Shown piece after piece: positions 35,875 to 46,630 of a stretch of DNA of 64,000 bases; position 1 is the stretch's first letter; the number at the start of each line of letters is the position of its first letter. The translations under genes and the position numbers were made by a program. Origin of the DNA: Bullera alba (Eukaryota > Basidiomycota > Tremellomycetes > Tremellales > Bulleraceae); contig BCIX01000001.1 in NCBI GenBank assembly GCA_001600095.1, forward strand, positions 5,543,198 through 5,607,197, in the 5' to 3' direction. The notes beneath the pieces are model-generated. The model worked only from the letters and a program-made list of their open reading frames with translations. It was not told the origin of the DNA and searched no databases.

Positions 35875-38800
35875 ATGTCGTTCACCGACCTTTCCCCGGT
35901 CACACTCGTCCTGCAAGAGGTGCAAACCGTTACCTCGTCGATGAGACGCAATCAGAGATGGGCATCGACCTCTGCCACCCACTTTGCTTCTTCTACAGCT
36001 CCTTTACCACCATCGCTACACGCTGCGAAAACAGGGAGGAGATCTGCAGGTAGCTTGGCAAGGTCAAGCAGGAGCGGCAAGGGAAATAGCGAAAACGTGG
36101 ACGATGTGGACCTCATGGTTGGATTCGTCGAATTGCGTAGAAGCCTATCAGGTGTGAAGGGTAGGTCGGACCCTTAAGACCAGCGTAAGCCTGTACGGCT
36201 CACTAATGCCTGATTTGGTCTTTAGATATCACAACTCTATCACCTCTGACAGTGTTGTCACCGTTCCTTGCCCTGATCCGCTCTCAACTCACGTCTGGAC
36301 CTATCACATCTCTATCTCTCAGCTCGCTGAACTCCCTCCTGGTGACAGTCTTGCCGCTCTACTTCAGTCCGCCTCCTACGACGGTACAGCCATCGAACCA
36401 GCTTCAAATTGCTCTAGCCCATATCACAGCGGCTCTATCTCAATGTCGGTTCCCCTCGTCCTCTCCTCAGCAAGACGAGCTGGTACTACTCCGACTGTTG
36501 AGGCTGATCGAGGTGCTATGTGCGCCTCTATCTCTGCCATCAAGCTCATCAACAGCACATTACACCTATCTCGATCACATGGGAGACGAGAGTGTTTGTG
36601 AGCTGTTGGAAGTTGGATTAGGAATGCTGGCGAGAGCAAGGTTGAGCGAGGGATTGAGAAACTCTGCACAGGCATGTGTTCAGGTCATAACAAGGGCGGT
36701 GTTCACAAGGTTGAGGACCATGTCTCCAGAGACTATCCAACAGCTGCAAACCGAAAGTCCAGGGGAAGAAGAGGCTGCGACGGCAAGTGCGGGAAGCGAA
36801 GGTGTAAACGGGAATGAGGCGAATGCGGGAATGACACATTCCGCTGAGGAGGCAGAGGGAACTCGGGCGAGCACGTCGGATGGTGAGAGATGCTTTGATC
36901 TTCCCTTTGGGTCCACTCAAGCTGATCCCGAGCAGATGCGACTCCTCCCTTCACGCCCTATGGGCTTCCAACCATCCTGGAACTTCTGCGTGTCCTCATT
37001 GCCCTGCTCAACCCCTCTGATCAAGCTCACACGGACTCTATGCGTCTGTCCGCGCTGTCGATATTGAACGTCGCTTTGGAGGTTGGCGGCTCGAGCCTTG
37101 GCAACTGGCCAGAGCTGAGAGAAGGCGTCAGGGACGAGGGATGTAGATACCTCTTCCAAGTGAGTCGACTCAAATAACCATTACATCGATCCTGACCTGA
37201 TTCTAGCTCACACGCTCGGACTCGGCTCCACTGCTGGCAGCTTCGTTGCGCACAACGACGACACTATTCTCAACATTACTGCCTCAGCTCAAGCTCCAGC
37301 TTGAACTTTTCCTCTCGTATTTGATCGACCGGCTCACTCCTCCCAACCCGTCTCCTTTGCCGATGAGCTTGGTCCGAGCCACGTCACTATCTCGGCCAGC
37401 ATCACCTGCACCAAGAAGCGCCGCGAACCCCGACGGAGCATCTGGCAAAGATGACCCAGTGCCGAGTACCCCACGAGAGGTACCTACACCGTCAACGCCA
37501 AAACCTCTCAACGCACTTGCTCCCGTCCCGGCTGAAACGAAGGAGTTGATGCTGGAGACTTTGACGCAGATTGCAGCCCGAGACAGCTTCATGGTGGATT
37601 GCTGGGTCAATTTTGACTGTTCGACGGACAGCGAGGACATGTTTGAGAGGTTGATAGCGTTCCTCACCAGGGTGAGTAACGGTGACCGGAGATCAGAATA
37701 CAAGCTAATCCTCGAAAAGGGAGTATACCCAGTGGGACCGCCGAAGCAGGACGGCTCGAGCCATCTTTTTGAGGGTCTCGAGAATGTGCAGTTGATTTCG
37801 CTTGAGATTCTCTTGTCCTTTGTGAATGCGATGACCGAACGGTTCGAGACTGGATCTGAGGGCTGGCCAGAAGTGAGTGAGGTGGGAATGGTAATTTGCA
37901 ATTGCTGATTGCGTGTAGTCTGCACCCTCCTTCGAAGACCTACAAGGCCAGAAATCTCGTAAAGCGATCTTCCTGGCCGGTGCAGCGATGTTCAACGCCA
38001 AACCGAAAAATGGACTGGCCTTCCTAGAAAAAAATGGGATTATTGCTGCCGATACCAACGAGCAGGGTACCGAAGAGGAAAAGAAGATCAAAGCGACTGC
38101 CGTATTTCTGCGGAACTCGGCTCGACTGGACAAGAAGCTGCTCGGAGAGTACATCTCGAGACCGGATCAAATCGAGTTGTTGAAGGTCTTCATTGGCCTA
38201 TTCGACTTCAAGGGCGTGAGTTTTAGTAATTAGCTTATAGTGAACACGGTAGCTGAATTCACCGTCTAGAAATCTATAGCGGATGCTATGAGAGAGCTGC
38301 TGGAGACTTTCAGATTGCCTGGAGAAGCGCAGCCCATTGGCAGGATAACAGAGACCTTTGCCGAGCATTTCTTCTCCTTCCGACCGCGTGAGTGAAAGGG
38401 TGGCGGAAGGCTTTCGGAAAGCTTCTGACGTGGAGCCTAGCCGAGATCGCGAGTCAAGACGCGGTCTATGTACTGGCCTACTCTGTCATCATGCTCAACA
38501 CCGATCTCCACAACCCTCAAAACAGAGTGCGCAATTTTTCCAGTCATCCTAGCGGCATGAATCCCAAATTGACGAATACCAGAAACGCATGACAATAGAA
38601 GACTACAGACGGAACCTACGAGGTGTCAACGATGGCAAGGACTTCGATCCTGACTACCTGGTATGTCAAGAGGGAATACCAAAGTTGACCTTTAGGCATC
38701 GATCCACGACTCGCTAAGGAAGCGTGAGATTATTCTCCCGGAAGAGCACGCCGGTCAACATGGTTTCGACTACGCTTGGAAGAGCTTGATGCAGAGATCA

Positions 38801-41349
38801 CGCACAGCCGGTAAGCTGTCAGAGTTCTGAAGGAGGCGTGAGCTGATTGCGGCTCAGGTCCAATGGTCGTCAGCAACTCGTCAGACTTTGACGAAGCCAT
38901 GTTCAAATTGGCCTGGAGACCACTGATCTCCGCCATCGCGTATGCCTTCACAATGTCCGCTCAAGACGACTATGTTATTCAAAAGGCTATCACCGGATTT
39001 AGACAATGCGCATCTCTTGCTGGTCACTTTCACCTACCCGAAGTCTTCGATACAATTGTGCAATCGCTCGCCACAGCCACCGGTTTGCTTGAGGACAGCG
39101 ACGACAGCGCAATGAACATCAACTTCCCCAGCGTGGAAAAAGACAATCAGACAGTCACCGTGTCGCCGTTATCGATAAGGTTCGGCCAAAGCTATCGAAG
39201 TCAATTAGCGACGGTGGTCCTATTCACTATCGCCAATGGAAATAGCTCTGCCATCCGGGAAGGATGGCTACCGATCTTTGAGATGTTCCAGACACTCTTC
39301 CTGCACTCCTTACTGCCCGCGCCGATGCTGCAGATGGAGGACTTCCTGGCTGGGCAGACAACCATTCCTATGAAAGTGGCGTCACCGGCTAGTGTCCCAG
39401 AGCGGAGGCCAGAAGGAGGACTCCTTTCCACGCTGTCGAGTTATCTGCTCAGTCCATATGGAAACAGCAACGAGAACCTCGTCTTGGAGACGAAAGAGGA
39501 GGATGTGGAGAACACTCTGGTCGCGGTGGACTGCCTTGGCAGTTGCAAGTTGGAAGAGCTGTACGCCGAAATACTGTGAGTCGACCTGGTCCTCGGTATA
39601 GAACGGCAATTGACTTGCTTATAGGGCACTCGACGTTGAAGCGCTCATTCCCGCACTTCAAGCTATACGGTATCTCGCCGAACAGCGCACAACGGAGAAG
39701 CTTCTGGTGAAGACCGAGGTGCGAGGAGAAACAGGATCGCCTGTGTTAGCTAGCAGAGAGGGTCAACTACCCTACGACCCGGTATGCGTCTTCCACTTGG
39801 AAATGATGGTCAGCCTTGCCAGCCGAGGCAAGCAGCATATCGCGGAAACATGGTGAGTGACGACTTCATATCAACAGTGTGCGGACTGAGGCTGATGGTC
39901 TGGAAGGCCGATCATCTTCGAGTACATCACAGCTCTGCTTGGCTCCGCTCAGTCGTACAGCATCTTGTTCATCGAGAGGGCTGTTGTTGGTCTGCTCCGA
40001 CTTTGCTTAATCATCTCGGAAAACGTGAGTGATCGACATTTCATCGATGGCGTTGGAGCTGACGGACGTCACAGCCTGGATTGCGAGACCAACTGTACCT
40101 CGCTCTGGATGTGTTGCGATCCTTGCCCTCATCGGTGCTCAACTCGGTCTCTGAGCAGCTCATGGCTGGAGTCGCGAGAATCCTTGAAAAGGACAGCTCG
40201 GTTGTTCGCTCTCAGACGGAGTGGGGTCTGATCATTGCGCTGTTCAGGGCAACTGTTGCACATCCGGAGGCGTCAAAGGTGACGTTGACGATCGTGCAGA
40301 AGATGGCATCGGGGCAGGATGGCCTGGAGCTCAGCCTCGACAACTATGCCGGGACAGTCGCGCTCTTAGACGAGTTCGCGACAGCGGCCGGCGCTGCTGC
40401 GGTAGGAAGACAGCAACAGAGCAGGCGACAGAGCGGTGGTCCAACGCTCACACTGTAAGTGATATCATTAGTGTTGACCTGATTCAGCTGATTCACTCGA
40501 CAGTGGTCCCACCGTTGAAAGAGGACTCTCAGCCCTGGACTCGCTCTACGAGTTGAGAAACGTCATTCCCCGGCTCTTGAGCACGACAAAGCTCGAAGGA
40601 CAAGAGGGTGAGTGACGCCTGCCGACGGAAACGTGGTTGACGACAATCATTCCAGGCTTCAACACGTTCTGGCTCCCCCCGCTTCTGGTGATTGGCAAAC
40701 AATGCGTTAACACGCACAGGGAAATCCGACAACGGGCCATCTCGTACCTGCAGCGACTACTCATATCGCCTCAGCTCCTGTCTAACGACGAGTCGATCCT
40801 GCCGACAGTTTTCGAGCGGGTGCTGTTCCCGGTCCTGGATGAGCTGCTTAAAACGCATGCGTTCGAGCGAGATCAGGCGGGCATGCAGGAGACTCGATTG
40901 CGAGCAGCGACACTGCTGTGCAAGGTCTTCTTGCAGTACGTTGTCAGATTGGTCGAGAAGGAATGGGGCAACGTCGGAGGCCTGTTCGTCAGAGTACTCG
41001 ACAAGTTGGAGAAGTTTATGCGAGGCGAGCGAGAGATGCTGGTGAGTGAACGCCTTTGACTGCATCGAGGGTCACGACTGACCAACATGCGATGCAGAAC
41101 GAGGCCGGAGAATCGCTCAAGAACGTCGTGCTGGTGATGCACTCGTCGGGCCTATTGGTCCCGCCGCCGCTGAATGCCAATTCACCCGCCGAGGATCAGA
41201 GGACAGAAGCGCAAAGAGAGCTATGGCAGGCCAGTGTGGCGAGGATAGAGCGAGTCCTACCGGGATTCCTGGCAGAGGCAGTACCGCCCACGCAACCTAA
41301 ACCGGCAGCGGTCACCGTCGAGCGACCGGTGAGCGAGTCCACATCGTGA
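35875..41349 (+). CDS. Sec7-domain Arf guanine exchange factor, Gea/GBF1 type
   Basis: Gea/GBF1 loads Arf1 with GTP at the cis-Golgi to build COPI coats. The start at 35875 gives MSFTDLSPVTLVLQEVQTVT, the DCB-domain opening with VDLMVGFVELRRSL. The HUS region contains LENVQLISLEILLSFVNAMT. The Sec7 domain spans about 37920-38740: FNAKPKNGLAFLEKNGII, FLRNSARLDKKLLGEYIS, MRELLETFRLPGEAQPIGRI with the catalytic glutamic finger (E of PGEA), then ITETFAEHFF and VYVLAYSVIMLNTDLHNPQN. The HDS blocks follow: MVVSNSSDFDEAMFKLAWRP and DDYVIQKAITGFRQCASLAG. The length is about 1500 residues and at least fifteen introns are needed. The YS...MLNTD residues in Sec7 are those associated with brefeldin A sensitivity. 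The C-terminus ends VERPVSESTS. Confidence 0.92.
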
Positions 41350-41437
41350 GACCCCGGTACTCCGATCTTCAAATGAATCTGCGTAGTCGTAGAGTACATG
41401 CATGATGTCAACAGAAGGATAGTAATACATTTCAGGG

Positions 41438-42594
41438 CTAGTTCTCCTCCTTTGACATGTCCTCCAATCCAAGCTCCATCGCCGCGTAAACTCCAGCGCC
41501 TTGGCCCTGGGCGACACTGATATTGACGTTGGCCATGAAGCTGCCGCTATTGCCGGCCCAGAATAGGCCCTTTGTGGATGTGCGCGGGTCATCACCCATT
41601 CTCGGCGGCAGCATTGAGACTCCGGCTTGTAACTCCTCTGCCGTTGGCGGCTGGATGGTGCCCATAGGCGACACTGGCATTCCCAGCAGGCCTTCATCCA
41701 GGAATGATTTTGCGTGAGGATTGGGTCCGAATGATATTGGCATGACGAGGAGGTATCCCAGAGGAAGGGGCTGGTGGTTGCCTTGGAAGTGGATCGAGAT
41801 ACCATTAGGAGTTTCCTCGATCTTCTCCAGCGGCGCAGAGATGATCTTGTACCTGTCCGACTTGTTGATGAACGGCATGAACTTTTCGAGACCAGACTCA
41901 GCGAGGCCCTGTGGTGTGGTGACGTCGATTCCATGGGTGAGGAAGTGGACTTGAGGGTTGTTGAGCGTTCGCCAGAGCTTGAAGACACCTTCAGCGGCCA
42001 TGGCATTCATCTTGTTGCCGGGAGGGAGGAGGACACCGATGGGCGAGTCTCGGGTCTCGGTGCCGTGGCAGAATATGCAGTGGATAGCCCGAGTACCCCA
42101 GATCTCGGACAGGCCTAAGGACAGCGTCAGGACAAGAGTTCACATGTATGACTGGTACGATGGGTTGATGGAGGGCTTCATGTTCACTTACCTTGGATAT
42201 TCGGCAAGTTGTCCTGGATGCCGGTCGCGATGATGACCTTTCTCGCCTTGACGACATGGCCGTGGTCATCTTTCGCCTCGAAGAGGGTTTGACAGTCTTC
42301 TACGCCTTGTTGTACTTTGGCCAGGGAGATGATCTTGCTTTGACGTAGTGTCACCCAGTCGTAGTTGGCCATCAACTCCTTTCGTGCTTGCTCTCGCCAC
42401 ACTGCCGGGTCAACACCTTCATGACTGGGGATGGTGTGAGCTGCTGGCGACTGGGCATTTCGGTACAGGCCAGAGTCGTATAAAACCATTGGCCTGCCTA
42501 CACGTGCAAAGGTGGACGCGGCGCCGAGACCGGCTGGCCCTCCGCCGACGATGAGAAGGTCGGTCATAGTGTTGGTGGTAGCAGTGGTGGACAT
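41438..42594 (-). CDS. NAD(P)-FAD dithiol oxidoreductase (thioredoxin-reductase/GliT-like)
   Basis: The N-terminal FAD-binding motif is MTDLLIVGGGPAGLGAASTF. The central block is ARKVIIATGIQDNLPNIQG, then, across an intron, LSEIWGTRAIHCIFCHGTET. The redox pair is CIFC followed by HG, as in fungal GliT-type disulfide oxidases, whereas true thioredoxin reductases have C-A-x-C-D-G. The C-terminal FAD site is GLFWAGNSGSFMANVNISVA then QGQGAGVYAAMELGL. About 340 residues. The start is set at 42594 (MSTTATTNTMTD) because a TATA box lies 110 bases away, but an in-frame Met at 42648 would add a short basic leader MSLKLFSSLTNLRLPVSI. The family acts on small dithiols such as reduced dithiolopyrazines or related metabolites. 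The real substrate is unknown. Confidence 0.85.
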
Positions 42595-43247
42595 GATGGA
42601 TACGGGTAGTCGTAAGTTTGTGAGTGATGAGAAGAGTTTTAAGGACATCAACCGATGGATTGAGTGTGCCAAGAAGAACTTGCTGAGAGCGTTCTTTCAT
42701 CTTATATATACAGCAACCCTCGTGTCGTATCTATCCCAGCGCGATATCAAATGTTCTCCGGGACGCCAGCGTGAGCACAGTCCGGCGGCCATCCGGCCAT
42801 CGCGCCTTGAGTTTGTCGCCGGGAACCGCTGGTGCCGGCGATGTCGCGTGCACCCCCTTGGCATGACCAACCAGCACTCCAGGACTGATGTACTGATGTG
42901 TCCACATGGGCAGCTTCGAAGGACACTTGCGACCTCTCGGGTCCTGTGAACATTGCAGGTGACAGGATGATCGGCGCATCCCGGCGCACGTCGGGGCGCG
43001 CACTTTCCTTTCGGCGGCCGGCCGGAACACACTTTCGGCTCTCACGGTTCCTCTCATGAACAGACGGCATCCCGTGCCTGGCAATGGGCGACTAGGAAGT
43101 TAGGCTAAGTTACCACGAAAGGTGACAAGTCAGTACTCGTGCTTTAGAACGAGGCTCCTTGTATATAAGACTGCATGGTAGCCCCGAAGGGCACTAATGC
43201 CTTCGTTTGCACCAGCAGCCAGCTTGATTTAAGTCCCGCAGGTCCGC
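42595..43247. other. Intergenic, oxidoreductase promoter
   Basis: These 653 bases lie between two minus-strand genes. A TATATATA box (42703-42710) serves the oxidoreductase. A second one in plus orientation (TATATAAG, 43162-43169) is followed by a 36-codon frame from 43174 and no recognisable gene. A bulged hairpin (43185-43193 with 43198-43205) lies just past the stop of the FAH-family gene. Confidence 0.5.
42703..42710 (-). promoter_or_regulatory. TATA box of the oxidoreductase
   Basis: TATATATA followed by AAG on the minus strand, about 110 bases before the chosen start codon. It argues against an ATG at 42672, which would be too close to the box. Confidence 0.65.
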
Positions 43248-44459
43248 TCACTCGTAACGGATCGTATTTCTAAGCGTTCCAACTTCCGACAACCACATCT
43301 CCACCTTGTCGCCGTCCTGCAGCGGGCGCCACTTCTCTGCTGGACCTACGCATGCCACACCCGACGGAGTTCCGGTCATGATCACGGTTCCCGGCAGCAG
43401 AGTCTGGCCCTGGGATAGGAATGAGATGATTGCAGGTACCTTTAGGACATTGTGGTGAGCTTGTATTCCGGTCGTGGCGGAGAACGTGAGCTCACATCAA
43501 AGAGTAGATCCGAGATGGGTGTTTCTTGCCTGAGCTCCCCATTGAGCTTCATCTTCATCTCCAGCTTGCTAGGGTCTGGGATGATCTAGATGGGCCATTA
43601 GCATACGTAGGATCCTGTGAGCTTCTGGCGCCGTTCGCACTAACCTGTCTCGACACAAGAGCTGGACCCAGGGGGGCCCACTTGTCGAAGCCCTTTGAGT
43701 GGTTCAGCAAGGTAATATTACTATCAGTTTGTGATACCTACCTTTCCAAAACACCACTGAGGCGACGTGCCCGCTCTCGAAGACAACGCTTGCCATTTCC
43801 GTGCGCTCACGTCGTTGCCAACGGTGAATCCAGCGACGTAGTCTAGAGCCTCTTCTCTAGACACATTCTTGGCTGCTTTCCCAATGACGGCACACAGCTC
43901 AATCTCATAGTCCGCCTCGCCATCCTGACATATCTTGGGTATAGGTATATCTCCACCGTAGTCGCCTACAGCGGTGCTGGGCTTGATGAACAGTGATGGG
44001 TGGGGAGGTGTATCCTTTCCTGTCTCTGCGACTGCATAGTGGGTCAGCTCATGCTTCGCGTCAGATAGCGCTTTCAAGCTACATGTTATACGTACTGTGC
44101 AGCTTGTAGTTGAGCCCAATGCACTTGATAATCGAAACGTCCTTGACGCCCAGTGGACCTAGCAGTGTCCCCACGTTGACGACTTCATCCGTGACTTCTG
44201 TGTCAGTGCTCCAGATGCCTTCTCCATCTTGGCCCGGTTGAATGATTTTCGCTTTCAGACCCCCACCTTGTGCCAGCTGACCGAGATCGCTGTAGTCCTC
44301 AGCGACTGGCTCGCCATATAGGATTTTGGAGGAGCCCGGTTGTTGGAATCGGATCAGACGGGTCCATGGGACCAAATTAGAAGTTGAGCTTGACATGTTG
44401 CGAGATATCGATTTGAGATTGGTGGATCGAGGAAAGATGAGCTTTGAGATACTGTTCAT
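43248..44459 (-). CDS. Fumarylacetoacetate hydrolase (FAH) family protein
   Basis: FAH-fold enzymes cleave or tautomerise 2-keto acid C-C bonds, and the FAHD1/FAHD2 branch acts on oxaloacetate in mitochondria. The blocks are VPWTRLIRFQQPGSSKILYG, then VSIIKCIGLNYKLHS (substrate loop), PPHPSLFIKPSTAVGDYGGD, ICQDGEADYEIELCAVIGKA (Glu metal ligands), DYVAGFTVGNDVSARKWQAL, PQWCFGKGFDKWAPLGPALV, SFLSQGQTLLPGTVIMTGTP and SGV. The start at 44459 gives a basic leader MNSISKLIFPRSTNLKSISR, a plausible mitochondrial presequence, while Met22 (MSSSTSNL, 44396) would be cytosolic. About 330 residues. FAHD2-like oxaloacetate tautomerase or an aromatic-ring-cleavage hydrolase are both possible. The exact reaction is not decided by sequence. 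Confidence 0.85.
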
Positions 44460-44933
44460 GCCTCAACAGTCAGGTCTGCTCAGCAAAACAATCAACGGAT
44501 AGATGTACATCGACTCAAGGCCAAACTTCGAGGACCTGTTGGCGTTGCAAGCGATCGCGAAATCGGTCGGCTTTCGGGCCGGTCATGTCCGCTGGCTGCC
44601 TCCTCCTTGCCACCTTGCTCCGTGCTCCGTTGATAGAGTTCCGTGGCATGAATTCGCAGCTGGGTCTTGATGATTCTCTGCAGGTCTCAGCTTGCCACAT
44701 GCACCTTAGGTCCAGCAGCCCTGTTATACTGCATAGCTGTATTCCGATTGACCCTTCCGTTGTCGAGTCGAGGGCTTCGAAGAAGAGACACTGTCTGATC
44801 GACGTCATCGGCCTTCTCCGACGGTCAAGTTGTCAATTGTCAACACTCTCGATCTATGACACTCCCAACCTGCAGCAGGATCACGGCTTCCTGTGCTCGA
44901 AGATTAACTACCCCATCTCTATCAACTCGAGCC
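44460..44933. promoter_or_regulatory. Divergent promoter, FAH gene / flavin-reductase gene
   Basis: 474 bases between the two start codons are shared by divergently transcribed metabolic genes. No clear TATA box is seen. A caagttgtcaattgtcaac direct repeat of tgtcaa units occurs near 44825-44842. Confidence 0.45.
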
Positions 44934-46345
44934 ATGTCCAAACGACCACCATTTAAGGGTAGGTCAAACCTTCAGCAGGCCTGGATACTAACGCTTTGTG
45001 CAGCGACCGAGGCCAGTCGTCCTGATTTCGAGAAGGGCTACGATATCCATTACACTAAGACTCCACAACCTGATTGGAAGCCAGGCGGCGGTCTGAATGA
45101 CCTGGTGAGTGTATGGGAGATCTGTCACGGCTACCCAGTGGACTACAAGTAAGACCTGGAGCTGAGTATTGGAGTAGCCGCAAGCTGCAGATTTCGACCC
45201 AACAAAATCGCAATGGCGGGTCATCGATCCTGCTCAGCATGAGAAGGCACAAATCTACAAGGTATGTCGTCTGTACAAGTGCTAGGCCCATGACTGACTA
45301 TTACCTAATAAGTTTATGACATCGGCGATAGTAAGTCTCCCCTCTGGAGCTGTCTGACAGAGAGACACCAAGACCTATTGCCTTCCTGTCGACAATGGAC
45401 AAAGACGGTGTGTGCAACGTAAGTTTCCCAGGACCGCCACCTCGGATATCTATTGACGCAGTAGTCCAGCTCTCGCCCATGTCCTACTTCAACATGGTGT
45501 CGCATAACCCGCCCACTATCATGATATCGGTGTCGTCCAACCCCAAGACGGAAAGCGGATTGAAGGGTGCGTGAGAGCGTGGAGCAGGCTGAACATGAGC
45601 ACCGACTGAAAGCCCCGAAAACATAGACACATCGAAGAATATCCGCGACCTGAAGGAGTTTTGCTGCAGTATCATCTCCGAGCCATTCCTCGAAGCCGCC
45701 AATTACACCGCTATCGACGCCCCGCCAGATGTTGACGAGTGGGCCTTGTCGGGTCTTACTAAGAGAGCGTCAGAGTAAGTCACAGGGCATCACAGCTGTT
45801 CTGTAGATAAAGCGACTGACTGTCTCCGCAACAGTACTGTGAAGCCGCCACACGTTGGCGAAGCTGGTATCTCAATGGAGTGCGAGCTGGAACATTGGCA
45901 CGACTTGAAGAAAGACGATGGTACTGTCTCCAATACTATAATCCTGGGCCGAGTCAAGCGATTCCAAACGGCGAGTCGAGCTTTAGCCCCTGCGCGTTCG
46001 TGTAGCGGGGTTTAGGCTGAAGCAAACGGTATTATAGAAGGAGTTCCTGTTCGACTCCTCCGATCCGATGAAAGTGCTGCCTGAGAAGCTGAGGTCGGTA
46101 CACCGTTTAGGAGGCATATCGTGAGTCCCAAGCTGTCCGGTCAGAGGTCAGCCACTGAGGAGATGTCTACTGCAGATATGGTAGAACAGTCCAGTGAGTA
46201 CACTGTGCCGGCAAAAAAAAGTTTCATGCTGACCGAGTCCAGGATGATCGATCTCCCACGGCCAAGCTGGGACACCGCCAAAGATGACCCAGACGTTCAG
46301 TCAATCCTCGGTGGGAGTGAGAAGGAGCCTTCGAGCACTCTATAA
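44934..46345 (+). CDS. Flavin reductase-fold (FMN-binding split barrel) protein
   Basis: Members of this DIM6/NTAB-type family bind FMN and act as flavin reductases or flavoprotein oxygenase partners. The start at 44934 gives MSKRPPFKATEASRPDFEKG. Core blocks are FMTSAIVPRPIAFLSTMDKD, then GVCNVSFPG and further VVQLSPMSYFNMVSHNPPTI, then MISVSSNPKTE, KNIRDLKEFCCSIISEPFLE and AANYTAIDAPPDVDEW. Next come GISMECELEHWHDLKKDDGT, IILGRVKRFQTKEFLFDSS and LGGISYGRTVQMIDLPRPSW. The PRPIAF and N-x-x-SYF elements are the FMN phosphate and ring contacts in this fold. The last two introns (donors near 46120 and 46195) are needed to keep frame. The stop TAA is at 46343. About 310 residues. The partner enzyme is unknown. 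Confidence 0.85.
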
Positions 46346-46630
46346 GACGATACTTATGGATGTCTCCCCATGCACATGGGCCCTGTCACACGCACTCTTT
46401 CACAGTCAGAGAGGCTGACCGGACCGACTGGCCGACAGCTTCATGCGTTACTCTGACACCCCTGACATACAAGTATGAGAAACCACAAGCAAGCAAACAC
46501 CCTGTTACTTCAAAGGAAGGATCCGGGCATGTGTGAGGGTGTGTTGGCAGAAAGGAGGGGTCGTCAACACCGTAAGGAATGGTCTAGCTCTAAGGTCTCG
46601 ACAGGGTGAGAGTCTACACGTATCGCGACA

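Noticed and set aside
43185..43205. Hairpin as a transcription terminator
   Set aside because: Intrinsic terminators are bacterial. The structure is only a weak bulged stem in a eukaryotic 3' region.
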